From Polyangiaceae bacterium (lineage in GTDB: Bacteria > Myxococcota_A > Polyangia > Polyangiales > Polyangiaceae): a DNA stretch of 64,000 bases. Below are positions 7,015 through 14,918 of the stretch, in pieces. The notes beneath the pieces are model-generated. The model was not told where the DNA came from and did not search any database. It saw nothing but the letters and a program-made list of their open reading frames with translations. Each line of letters begins with the position of its first letter. Within the stretch, counting starts at the first letter, position 1. The stretch covers positions 1,178,001-1,242,000 of the forward strand of contig JACKEA010000001.1 of assembly GCA_020633235.1 (NCBI GenBank), in the 5' to 3' direction. Both the position numbers and the translations under genes were made by a program.

Positions 7015-8382
7015 ATGTTCGAGAAGATCCTCATCGCCAACCGTGGCGAGATCGCGATGCGCATCATTCGCGCGTGTCGCGAGCTCGGCATCAAGACGGT
7101 GGCCGTGCACTCCGAGGCGGACACGGGAGCGCTGCACGTGCGCTTCGCGGACGAGGCCATCTGCATCGGACCCGCCGCCGCGGCCAAGAGCTATCTCAAC
7201 GTGCCGGCCATCATCAGCGCCGCGGAGATCACCGCGGCGGACGCCGTACACCCCGGCTACGGCTTCCTGAGCGAGAACTCGCACTTCGCCCAGGTGGTGG
7301 AGCGCTGTGGGCTGGCCTTCATCGGTCCCCGCTCCGACGCCATGCAGAAGTGGGGCGACAAGATCAGCGCGCGGGAAATGGCCCGCAAATTCGGCCTGCC
7401 CCTGTTGCCCGGCAGCGAAGCCCTCGAGAGCGTGGCGCACGCCGAGGCAGAGGCGACCCGGGTGGGTTTTCCGGTCATGATCAAGGCCCGCGGCGGCGGC
7501 GGCGGGCGGGGCATGCGCATCGTGCGCAACGCCGGGGAAATCCGTCGCGCCTTCGAGTCGGCGACGGCCGAAGCGATGGCCAGCTTCAAGAACCCGGAGC
7601 TGTACCTGGAGCGGTTCGTGGAGCGGCCGCGGCACGTGGAGTTCCAGGCTCTGGCCGACGAGCACGGTCAGGTGTGGACCCTGGGAGAGCGGGAGTGCTC
7701 GCTGCAGCGGCGCCACCAGAAGATCATCGAAGAGGCTCCCTGCCTCGTGATGACGGAAGAACGCCGGGCGGAGCTCGGGGCTCGCATCAGAAAGGCCATC
7801 ACCGAGAGCGGCTACACCTCTCTCGGAACGCTCGAGTTCCTGATGGACGAGGACGGTTCGCTCTACTTCATGGAGATGAACACGCGGGTCCAGGTCGAGC
7901 ATCCCGTCACGGAGATGGTCACCGGCGTGGATCTGGTCGTGGAGCAGATCCGCGCTGCGGCAGGGGAGAAGCTCGACTTGCCCGACACGCGCCCTTGGAA
8001 GTTCCGCGGGCACGCCATCGAGTGCCGCATCATGGCCGAGGATCCCGTTCGTTTCGCGCCTTGGCCGGGCCTCATCACCGAGTATCACCCGCCGGGCGGC
8101 GCGGGTGTGCGGGTGGATTCCGGCGTGTTCGGTGGCTGGAACGTGCCCGCCCACTACGACTCCCTGCTCGCGAAGGTGATCGCCCACGGGCCCAGCCGGG
8201 AGGTTGCCCTGCAGCGCATGGAGTGTGCGCTCGACGAGTTCATCATCGGGGGCATTCGGACCAACATCGACTTCCACAAGCGCCTGCTGCAGGACTCCGA
8301 GGTCCGCGCTGCGAGGATGACCACCCGCACGGTGGAGCGGGTGATGGACGAGATGCGCGCCGAGCTCGGCGCTTCGGGTTGA
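7015..8382 (+). CDS. accC: acetyl-CoA carboxylase, biotin carboxylase subunit
   Basis: 455 aa, full length for the family (about 450). ATP-dependent carboxylation of biotin on BCCP. Motifs in order: MFEKILIANRGEIAMRI N-terminal Rossmann start, DAVHPGYGFLSEN, ATP-grasp glycine loop KARGGGGGRGMRIV, ERECSLQRRHQKIIEEAP, and FMEMNTRVQVEHPVTE with the metal- and bicarbonate-binding Glu/Asn/Arg residues. The C-terminal RTNIDFHKRLL block is intact. Adjacent to accB and meaB. Since no carboxyltransferase is here, it could serve acetyl-CoA or propionyl-CoA carboxylase. Confidence 0.97.
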   Translation: MFEKILIANRGEIAMRIIRACRELGIKTVAVHSEADTGALHVRFADEAICIGPAAAAKSYLNVPAIISAAEITAADAVHPGYGFLSENSHFAQVVERCGLAFIGPRSDAMQKWGDKISAREMARKFGLPLLPGSEALESVAHAEAEATRVGFPVMIKARGGGGGRGMRIVRNAGEIRRAFESATAEAMASFKNPELYLERFVERPRHVEFQALADEHGQVWTLGERECSLQRRHQKIIEEAPCLVMTEERRAELGARIRKAITESGYTSLGTLEFLMDEDGSLYFMEMNTRVQVEHPVTEMVTGVDLVVEQIRAAAGEKLDLPDTRPWKFRGHAIECRIMAEDPVRFAPWPGLITEYHPPGGAGVRVDSGVFGGWNVPAHYDSLLAKVIAHGPSREVALQRMECALDEFIIGGIRTNIDFHKRLLQDSEVRAARMTTRTVERVMDEMRAELGASG

Positions 8383-8413
8383 CGCGGCGAGAAGAAGCGG
8401 AAACCGTTCCCTC

Positions 8414-9427
8414 GTGAGCGTCGCCGAGCGGGTACTTTCAGGGGATGTGCGGGCCGTGGCCCGCGCCTGCCGCGCCGTGGACGATCGACTGGAGGGCTAT
8501 CGGGACGTGCTCAAGGCGCTGTTCCCTCACACCGGGCGCGCCTGGGTCATCGGCATCACAGGCACTCCCGGCGCCGGCAAGAGCACCCTCACCGACCGCT
8601 TGATTCAACGCTTCCGCGCCGAGCAGCGCCGCGTGGGAGTAGTGGCGGTGGATCCCACGAGCCCATTTTCCGGCGGCGCCATTCTCGGGGATCGCATCCG
8701 GATGCAGCGCCACTTCGAGGACCCCGAGGTCTTCATTCGCTCGCTGGCCACCCGCGGGGCCCTGGGCGGCCTGAGCCGGTCCGCTTTCGACGTGGTCCGC
8801 GTGCTCGACGCCTGGGGCGCAGACGTGGTGCTGGTCGAGACCGTGGGGGTGGGTCAGGACGAGCTGGAGGTCACGCGCTCGGCCCACACCACGCTGGTGG
8901 TCATGGCGCCGGGCTTGGGGGACGACATCCAGGCCATCAAGGCGGGCATCTTGGAATGCGCCGACGTGTTCGCCGTGAACAAGGCGGACCGCGACGGCGC
9001 CGACGCCACGCTCCGGGATCTGGAAGTGATGTTGGCTCTGGGCTCCGACATCTTCTCGGCGGCGGCGCAGAAGTCCCGCTCCCACAGCGCCGCCACCGTC
9101 AATCCGCGAAAGGTGCAGGGGAGCACCGGCGAGCGCTGGGTCCCGCCCATCGTGCGGACCGTCGCGACCAAGAATCAGGGAACCGACGAGCTCGGGCAGC
9201 GCCTCTCGGAGCACCGCGCCTGGCTCAGCGACACCGACGCCGGCAAGGCGCGCCACGCGGAGCGTGCTCGCCTGGCGCTGCTGGCATTTTTGCGGGACAC
9301 GCTCACGGAAGCTGCACTCGCGTCGCTCGGCACTCTGGTGGACGAGATCGCAGCTCGCGTGGAAGCACGCGAGCTGGATCCCTACACCGCTTGCGACCGT
9401 TTGATCGACCGCTTCAAGGCTCGCTGA
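8414..9427 (+). CDS. meaB: methylmalonyl-CoA mutase-associated GTPase MeaB
   Basis: 337 aa, GTG start. G3E-family P-loop GTPase (ArgK/MeaB) that protects and reloads the B12-dependent methylmalonyl-CoA mutase. Visible: Walker A GTPGAGKST (about residues 49-57), VDPTSPFSGGAILGDRIRM, the metal/switch segment VETVGVGQDE and guanine-specificity NKAD (about 194-197). An insert of about 20 Ser/Lys-rich residues follows the ALGSDIF helix compared with the usual sequence. Lies 31 bp downstream of accC, consistent with propionyl-CoA to methylmalonyl-CoA metabolism; the mutase itself is not in the window. Converges on the peroxiredoxin with a 3-bp gap. Confidence 0.93.
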   Translation: MSVAERVLSGDVRAVARACRAVDDRLEGYRDVLKALFPHTGRAWVIGITGTPGAGKSTLTDRLIQRFRAEQRRVGVVAVDPTSPFSGGAILGDRIRMQRHFEDPEVFIRSLATRGALGGLSRSAFDVVRVLDAWGADVVLVETVGVGQDELEVTRSAHTTLVVMAPGLGDDIQAIKAGILECADVFAVNKADRDGADATLRDLEVMLALGSDIFSAAAQKSRSHSAATVNPRKVQGSTGERWVPPIVRTVATKNQGTDELGQRLSEHRAWLSDTDAGKARHAERARLALLAFLRDTLTEAALASLGTLVDEIAARVEARELDPYTACDRLIDRFKAR

Positions 9428-9430
9428 CGC

Positions 9431-9931
9431 TCACAGCTGAGCGAGCATCTTCTCGGCGCTGCTGACCTCGAACGCCTTCGGTGCTTCCACGTTGAGCTGC
9501 TTCACGACGCCGTCGTCCACCAGCATGCTGAAGCGCTGCATGCGGAGGCCCAGGCCACCGGCCGTGAGGTCCAGCTCCAGCCCGAGCTTCTTGGTGAGCT
9601 CCGCGCTGCCGTCCCCCAACATGCGGACCTTGCCGATGGCGCCCTGATCGCGGCCCCACGCCGCCATCACGAAGCCGTCGTTGACGGCCACGCACCACAC
9701 CTCGTCCACGCCCTTGGCCTTCAGGGCGTCCAGGTTCTTCACGTAGCCCGGCACGTGCTGCGCGGAGCAGGTCGGCGTGTAGGCTCCGGGCACGCCGAAG
9801 ATCACGATCTTCTTTCCCTTGGTGGCCTCCGCCACGGACACGTTCTTGGGCGCCAGCGGGCAGGCTTCGCCGAACTCGGTGGTCTCGCTGAGGTTTGCGT
9901 CGGGGATGCGGTCACCAATCTTGATCGTCAT
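9431..9931 (-). CDS. peroxiredoxin, Prx5/redoxin family
   Basis: 166 aa. Reduces H2O2 and organic peroxides in the cytosol. The peroxidatic Cys is in PGAYTPTCSAQHVPG (about C55), with the conserved Pro, Thr and downstream Arg environment (RMQRFSMLVDDG). A second Cys (EVWCVAV) lies where some Prx5 members have one, but the resolving Cys of human PRDX5 is not evident, so it may be a 1-Cys enzyme using an external thiol. A good ribosome binding site (AGGAG) precedes the ATG. It follows nth by 54 bp on the same strand, so could end a gyrA-nth-prx transcript. Confidence 0.92.
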   Translation of the reverse strand: MTIKIGDRIPDANLSETTEFGEACPLAPKNVSVAEATKGKKIVIFGVPGAYTPTCSAQHVPGYVKNLDALKAKGVDEVWCVAVNDGFVMAAWGRDQGAIGKVRMLGDGSAELTKKLGLELDLTAGGLGLRMQRFSMLVDDGVVKQLNVEAPKAFEVSSAEKMLAQL

Positions 9932-9985
9932 GCTTTCTCCTGTTCCGTCTTCTTTTGTTGGTTCGTCGCGGAAAAGCCGCGCGGG

Positions 9986-10720
9986 TCACGCCTTTTTTGC
10001 GGCGCGCTTCTTCACGGTACGTTTCTTCGTCGGAGCTTTCGCGGCGCGCGGGCGCGGCGCTTTACGCCCCACATTTTCCGCCGAGAAGGCGCTGGGGCAC
10101 ACGTCGCTCACGGAGCACGCGGCACACGCCGGCGCGCGCGCAGTGCACACCCTCCGTCCGTGGAAGATGAGCGTGTGAGACAGCGGATCCCACTGCTCCC
10201 GGGGGAACAGCTTCATCAGATCCTGCTCGATCTTGTCGGGGGTGTCGTTCTTGGACCAACCCAGCCGCTGAGAGATGCGTTGGACGTGCGTGTCGACCAC
10301 CACGCCCTCTGGCGCGCCGAAGGCCACCCCCAACACCACGTTCGCCGTCTTGCGGCCGACCCCGGGTAGAGCCACCAAGGCGTCTAGCTCTTTGGGTACC
10401 GCCCCGCCGTGCTCCTCCACGAGCTTCTTGGCGAGCCCGACCACGTTCTTGGACTTCTGCCGGAACATGCCGATGCGGTTGATGGTGCCTTCCACGGCCT
10501 CCGGCTTCGCCTTTGCGAGTCGCTCCGCCGTGGGCCACTTGGCGAACAGCTTGGGAGTGACCTGGTTGACCGCCACGTCGGTCGTCTGTGCGCTGAGGAC
10601 GGTGGCGACCAGAAGCTGGAAGGGGGAGCTATGGTCGAGCTCACAGTGGGCGTCCGGGTGCGCCTGGATCAGGCGCGCGAAGGTCTCGGGCGCTCGCCGC
10701 TGAGCTTGGGATTTCGCCAT
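9986..10720 (-). CDS. nth: endonuclease III (DNA glycosylase/AP lyase)
   Basis: 244 aa. Removes oxidised pyrimidines in base-excision repair. The helix-hairpin-helix LPGVGRKTANVV contains the catalytic Lys, and VVVDTHVQRISQRLG contains the catalytic Asp. The [4Fe-4S] cluster motif Cys-X6-Cys-X2-Cys-X5-Cys is intact (CTARAPACAACSVSDVC). Longer than the usual 210-220 aa because of a Lys/Arg/Ala-rich tail (KRTVKKRAAKKA) that resembles histone-like DNA-binding tails. It starts one base after the gyrA stop, implying tight coupling. Confidence 0.95.
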   Translation of the reverse strand: MAKSQAQRRAPETFARLIQAHPDAHCELDHSSPFQLLVATVLSAQTTDVAVNQVTPKLFAKWPTAERLAKAKPEAVEGTINRIGMFRQKSKNVVGLAKKLVEEHGGAVPKELDALVALPGVGRKTANVVLGVAFGAPEGVVVDTHVQRISQRLGWSKNDTPDKIEQDLMKLFPREQWDPLSHTLIFHGRRVCTARAPACAACSVSDVCPSAFSAENVGRKAPRPRAAKAPTKKRTVKKRAAKKA

Positions 10721-10721
10721 C

Positions 10722-13418
10722 TCAGGCGTCGCCCTGGTCGCCGTCTTCCGGCTCGGGCGCCCCCTCAGAGTCGCCCGCTTCGGCCGCGCCTTCGCCCTCG
10801 GCCGCGCCTTCGCCCTCGGCCGCGCCTTCGCCCTCGGGCGCGCCTTCGCCTTCGGCCGCGCCTTCGCCGCTATCGTCGTCGATCTCGTCGTCGTTGCTCT
10901 CGCCGACGGGTTCCACGGCGACCACGCGCTCGTCCTCGACCACGGTCATGACCTTCACGCCCTGAGCGTTGCGGCCCGTCTCCCGGATCTCGGCGACCGG
11001 ACAGCGGATGGTCTGGCCTCGGTCGGTGATGAGCATCACTTCGTCTTCGGCCTTCACCAGCGCCAGCCCCACCACCGGGCCGTTTCGGTCGCTGGCGTCG
11101 ATCAGGATGATGCCCTTGCCACCGCGCCGCTGCAGTCGGAACTCCGCGAGCTCCGTGCGCTTGCCGTAGCCACGTTCGCACACCGCGAGCACCTGAGTGC
11201 GCTCCGGGTCGGTTGCGGCGAAGCCGACGAGCTCGTCGTCCTCGTCGATCTCCATGCCCTTCACGCCGGCAGCGTTGCGACCCATGGCGCGCACTTGCTG
11301 CTCGTCGAAACGGATGCTCTTTCCCTTGCGCGTCGCGATCAAGAACTCCCGGCTTCCGTCCGTCACCAGCGCGGAGAGGAGCTTGTCGTCATCGGCGATC
11401 TTGACGCCGATGATGCCCTTTTCTCGGTAGTTCTGGTAACCGATGATGCTCGTCTTCTTGATCTGTCCGCGGCGGGTGAGGGTCGTGACGAACAGGCCTT
11501 CCTCGAAGCCGGGAACCGGGGTGATGGCGGCGACACGCTCGCCCTCCTCCAGCCCGATGAAGTTGACGATGGCGCGCCCCTTGCCGGAACGCGCGGCCAC
11601 GGGGACTTCGTACACCTTCTTGACGAACACCTTGCCGCGATCGCTGAAGAAGAACACGAAGCTGTGGGTGGAGGCGATGAACAGCTGGTTGACGAAGTCG
11701 TCGTCCCGAGCCTCCATGCCGCGGTTGCCCTTGCCGCCGCGCTTCTGAGCCTTGTACGTCGAGAGGGCGGTGCGCTTGATGTATCCGTGGTGGGAGATGG
11801 TCACCACCATCGGCTCTTCTTGAATCAGATCCTCGATCTGAATCTCCGCCTCGTCCTCCACGATTTCCGTGCGTCGGGGCCCGGCGTGCTTGTCCTTGAC
11901 CTCCTCCAGCTCCTTGACGATGACGTCCATGAGCACGGATTCGTCCGCCAAGATGGCGCGCAAACGCACGATCTCGTCACACAGCTTGCCGTACTCTTCG
12001 GCCAGCTTTTCGTACTCGAGGCCGGTGAGCCGAGCGAGGCGCATCTCCAAGATGGCCTTGGCTTGACGCTCGCTCAGGCGGTACTCCGGTCGCTCGGACG
12101 CGGCCTGGATCTCCTCCTCGGGCCGGCCCGCCCGGCGCACGAACTCCTCCAGCCCTCGCAGCGGCAGCTGCATCAACGCGATGCGTGCGGCATCTGGATC
12201 GCGCGAGGCGCGAATGGTCTTGATCACCAGGTCGACCTCGGTGACCGCCATGCCCAGACCTTCGACGATTTCCCGCTGCGCTTCCGCCTGCGCCAGCTCG
12301 TACCGGGACCGGCGGCTCACCACCTCCCGCCGGTGCTCGATGAACAGCACCAGCGTCTCTTTCAGGTCCAGAACGGCGGGGCGGCCGTTGACGATGGCCA
12401 GATTGATGATGCCGAACGAGGATTGAAGATCGGTCAACCGGTACAGGTGGTTCAGCACCACTTCCGGAAACACGTCCTTCTTCAGCTCGATGACGAGGCG
12501 CATTCCGTCGCGGTCGCTCTCGTCCCGGGCTTCCTTGATGCCCTCGATTCGCTTGTCTCGGATCAGCTCGCCGATCTTGGCGTGGAGCCGCGCCTTGTTG
12601 ACCTGGTAGGGCAGCTCCGTGACGACGATCTGCTCGCGATCGGTGCTGCCGTGGGCCTTTTCCACCGTGGTGCGGGCCCGCATCACGACGCTGCCGCGGC
12701 CGGTCTTGTAGGCCTGATAGATGCCAGCGCGGCCGTAGATGGTGGCGCCGGTCGGGAAGTCCGGTCCCGGCACGGTGGCCAGCAGATCCTCGATGGTGAG
12801 GTTCGGATCATTGATCAGCAAGATGGTGGCGTCGATCACCTCGCCCAGGTTGTGGGGAGGGATGTTGGTGGCCATGCCCACCGCGATGCCGCCGGACCCG
12901 TTGACGAGCAGGTTGGGAAAGCGCGCGGGCAACACCCGCGGCTCGTTGTTCGTCTCGTCGAAGGTGGGGATGAAATCGACGGTCTCCTTGTCGATGTCGG
13001 TGAGGAGCTCCATCGCGATCCGCGACATCCGGCACTCGGTGTACCGGTAGGCCGCGGGAGGATCGCCATCTACGGATCCGAAGTTTCCCTGACCGTCCAC
13101 CAACTCGTGGCGCATGGAGAAGTCCTGCGCCATGCGAACCAACGCGTCGTACACGGCGGCGTCGCCGTGCGGGTGGTACTTGCCGATGACCTCGCCGACC
13201 ACCAGTGCGCATTTGCGATATCCGGAAGAGGGCGTGAGGTTCAGATCACGCATCGCGTACAAGATGCGGCGATGCACGGGCTTGAGACCGTCGCGCACGT
13301 CCGGGATCGCGCGGCCGATGATCACGCTCATCGCGTAGTCGAGATACGAAGTACGCATCTCGTCTTGGATGCTGATCGGCTGCTCCTGCGACGGAGCGGA
13401 GGGCGGAGGGTTCTGCAT
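10722..13418 (-). CDS. gyrA: DNA gyrase subunit A
   Basis: 898 aa. Breakage-reunion subunit of gyrase. The N-terminal winged-helix/tower holds the quinolone region around residues 82-91 and the catalytic Tyr126 in AAYRYTECR. The C-terminal beta-pinwheel carries the gyrase-specific GyrA box QRRGGKG, which separates it from ParC. At the position of E. coli Ser83 this protein has Ala87; Asp91 matches Asp87. The extreme C-terminus is a long acidic tail made of EGEGAA repeats, encoded by 18-bp tandem repeats. Followed by nth with a 1-bp gap. A possible -10 (TAATAT, 13479-13474) lies in the AT-rich leader. Confidence 0.98.
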   Translation of the reverse strand: MQNPPPSAPSQEQPISIQDEMRTSYLDYAMSVIIGRAIPDVRDGLKPVHRRILYAMRDLNLTPSSGYRKCALVVGEVIGKYHPHGDAAVYDALVRMAQDFSMRHELVDGQGNFGSVDGDPPAAYRYTECRMSRIAMELLTDIDKETVDFIPTFDETNNEPRVLPARFPNLLVNGSGGIAVGMATNIPPHNLGEVIDATILLINDPNLTIEDLLATVPGPDFPTGATIYGRAGIYQAYKTGRGSVVMRARTTVEKAHGSTDREQIVVTELPYQVNKARLHAKIGELIRDKRIEGIKEARDESDRDGMRLVIELKKDVFPEVVLNHLYRLTDLQSSFGIINLAIVNGRPAVLDLKETLVLFIEHRREVVSRRSRYELAQAEAQREIVEGLGMAVTEVDLVIKTIRASRDPDAARIALMQLPLRGLEEFVRRAGRPEEEIQAASERPEYRLSERQAKAILEMRLARLTGLEYEKLAEEYGKLCDEIVRLRAILADESVLMDVIVKELEEVKDKHAGPRRTEIVEDEAEIQIEDLIQEEPMVVTISHHGYIKRTALSTYKAQKRGGKGNRGMEARDDDFVNQLFIASTHSFVFFFSDRGKVFVKKVYEVPVAARSGKGRAIVNFIGLEEGERVAAITPVPGFEEGLFVTTLTRRGQIKKTSIIGYQNYREKGIIGVKIADDDKLLSALVTDGSREFLIATRKGKSIRFDEQQVRAMGRNAAGVKGMEIDEDDELVGFAATDPERTQVLAVCERGYGKRTELAEFRLQRRGGKGIILIDASDRNGPVVGLALVKAEDEVMLITDRGQTIRCPVAEIRETGRNAQGVKVMTVVEDERVVAVEPVGESNDDEIDDDSGEGAAEGEGAPEGEGAAEGEGAAEGEGAAEAGDSEGAPEPEDGDQGDA
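10782..10868. repeat. 18-bp tandem repeat encoding the acidic tail of GyrA
   Basis: About 4.8 copies of GGCCGCGCCTTCGCCCTC (plus-strand reading) with two variant units; on the coding strand each unit gives EGEGAA/EGEGAP. Such repeats change copy number easily without breaking the frame. Confidence 0.85.
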
Positions 13419-13519
13419 TTTCGAACCCTTGAGCTAGCGCGGCGCTGCCCCGGCCGCAAGGTTCGGGGACCAAATATTAGTCTTTGATTTCAAGCACTTG
13501 GGAGCGTGCTGGGGCGCTG

Positions 13520-13894
13520 TCAGGGGAGCCCGCGGGCGACCAGCCAAACCACCGCCAGGGCCAGCAAAAAGGCGACCCAGTAGAGCCACTGGGGCGCGAT
13601 TCCGGCGCCGCCGGAGCGCCCCAGCTCCAGTACCTTGATACGTGCTTCCAGCTGCTCCACGCGTCGCTCGAGCTCCTCCAGCCAGCGCCGCGCAACGCCA
13701 TCGTCGGCATCGGAGCCGGGGGCCGGTGCGGACAGCAGGGTGTCGGTGGCGCCGCCGGGCTTGCTCCGTCGCGTCGTTTCGAGCTCACCCGAGTCAGGCG
13801 GAGGTTCCCGCAGCCGCACGTCGCGCTCGGTGTCCTCACTCGAGATCCTCCCCGTGCGCTGAGTGGTCGAAATGTCCTCTTCCGGCTCGCTCAT
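13520..13894 (-). CDS. small tail-anchored membrane protein, coiled coil
   Basis: 124 aa. The first 70 residues are polar and disordered (Asp/Glu/Thr/Pro-rich). A short coiled coil follows (RRWLEELERRVEQLEARIKVLEL), then one hydrophobic segment at the extreme C-terminus (WLYWVAFLLALAVVWLV), so the protein is probably tail-anchored in the inner membrane with the N-terminus in the cytoplasm. No family recognised. Its ATG overlaps the stop of the diguanylate cyclase by 4 bp, so the two are translationally coupled and may act together, for example as a membrane tether; that is inference. Confidence 0.7.
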   Translation of the reverse strand: MSEPEEDISTTQRTGRISSEDTERDVRLREPPPDSGELETTRRSKPGGATDTLLSAPAPGSDADDGVARRWLEELERRVEQLEARIKVLELGRSGGAGIAPQWLYWVAFLLALAVVWLVARGLP

Positions 13895-14859
13895 GGTGCA
13901 TCCCCCTCGAGCTCGATCCGGTTACGCCCCGCGTGCTTCGCTCGGTACAGAGCCTTGTCCGCGCGGTCGAAAAGCCCTTCCGCTCGGAACTCGTTGTCCT
14001 CTTCCATGCTGGCGATGCCCGCGCTGAAGGTCACGCGGCGATGCTCGCCCCCGCCCAAGTCCAGCGGGGCGTCCGCCATCACGGACTTGAGGCGTCGGAT
14101 GGCGCTCTTGGCGTCCTCGCGGTGGGTGTGTCGAAGAATCAACGCGAACTCTTCACCACCAATGCGGAATGCTTCGTCGGAGCAGCGCAGGCTCTCCCGG
14201 ATCTCGTTGGCGAAGTGGGTCAGCACCCGATCGCCCTGGGAGTGGCCGAACAGGTCGTTGATCGACTTGAAGTAGTCGAGATCCATCAGCACCAAACACA
14301 GCGGCTCGCTGTGGCGTGCCGCGTGGGCCACCTCGCGAGCCAGGGAGGCGTCGAAGTGCCGGCGGTTGCCCAGCCGGGTCAGGCCGTCCTCCCGCGCTTG
14401 AGACTCGATGTCGTCGAGTTGGTTCCTGATGCTCAGCGCGGCCTGGCGCTGTTTCTTGAGAGCTCGTACCCGGGCCTTGAGCAGGGGGCCACGGAAGGGC
14501 TTCTCCACGTGGTCGAAGGCGCCCTGCTCGATGCCGCGAAGCACGTCGGCTTCGGTGGTGGCGTGTGCCGTCAACAGCACCACGGGGATCTGCGCGGTGT
14601 CGGGGGACGCCTGCAGCCGGCTCAACACCTCGAAGCCGTCGAGCTCCGGCATCATGACGTCCAGGACCACCACTGCGACACGCTCGGGCTCCGCCCGAAT
14701 CAGCTCCAGGGCTTCGACGCCGCTGCCCACCTCGATGACGGTGGAATCGTCCTCGCGCAGCCAGTGGGCCGCCAACCTCCGAATGGTGTCGTCGTCGTCC
14801 ACGACCAATATGACGTTGGCAGTGGATTCCCCCGTCGTGACGCACTCTCGCTGGGACAC
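13891..14859 (-). CDS. response regulator diguanylate cyclase (REC-GGDEF)
   Basis: 322 aa. Receiver domain, residues about 15-135: acidic pocket DDDD, phosphoacceptor Asp67 in VVLDVMMPELDG, Thr in LLTAH, Lys in HVEKPF. GGDEF domain about 155-318: DGLTRLGNRRHFD start, substrate motif GGEEF, and an RCSD product-inhibition I-site placed as in PleD. It should make cyclic-di-GMP when phosphorylated and be feedback inhibited. No partner histidine kinase is nearby. The gene lies 59 bp downstream of bamA and overlaps the small tail-anchored gene by 4 bp. WspR/PleD-like, but with only one REC domain. Confidence 0.93.
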   Translation of the reverse strand: MSQRECVTTGESTANVILVVDDDDTIRRLAAHWLREDDSTVIEVGSGVEALELIRAEPERVAVVVLDVMMPELDGFEVLSRLQASPDTAQIPVVLLTAHATTEADVLRGIEQGAFDHVEKPFRGPLLKARVRALKKQRQAALSIRNQLDDIESQAREDGLTRLGNRRHFDASLAREVAHAARHSEPLCLVLMDLDYFKSINDLFGHSQGDRVLTHFANEIRESLRCSDEAFRIGGEEFALILRHTHREDAKSAIRRLKSVMADAPLDLGGGEHRRVTFSAGIASMEEDNEFRAEGLFDRADKALYRAKHAGRNRIELEGDAP

Positions 14860-14918
14860 GTGGAAGCAGCTAGCATCGCGCGATCACGCGGGAATTGGTA
14901 GCCCGCGGGCGCGCCGGG

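Noticed and set aside
6487..8277. 596-codon minus-strand open frame across accB-accC
   Set aside because: Antisense to two certain genes with intact catalytic motifs.
13470..13485. CCAAATATTAG upstream of gyrA and a similar CCAATATTAG near 53007
   Set aside because: Only two copies, short and AT-rich; could be chance -10-like sequence, no shared context.
11295..13487. 730-codon open frame on the plus strand across gyrA
   Set aside because: Exact antisense of gyrA; no domain, His/Asp/Val-rich composition typical of the reverse complement of a high-GC gene.
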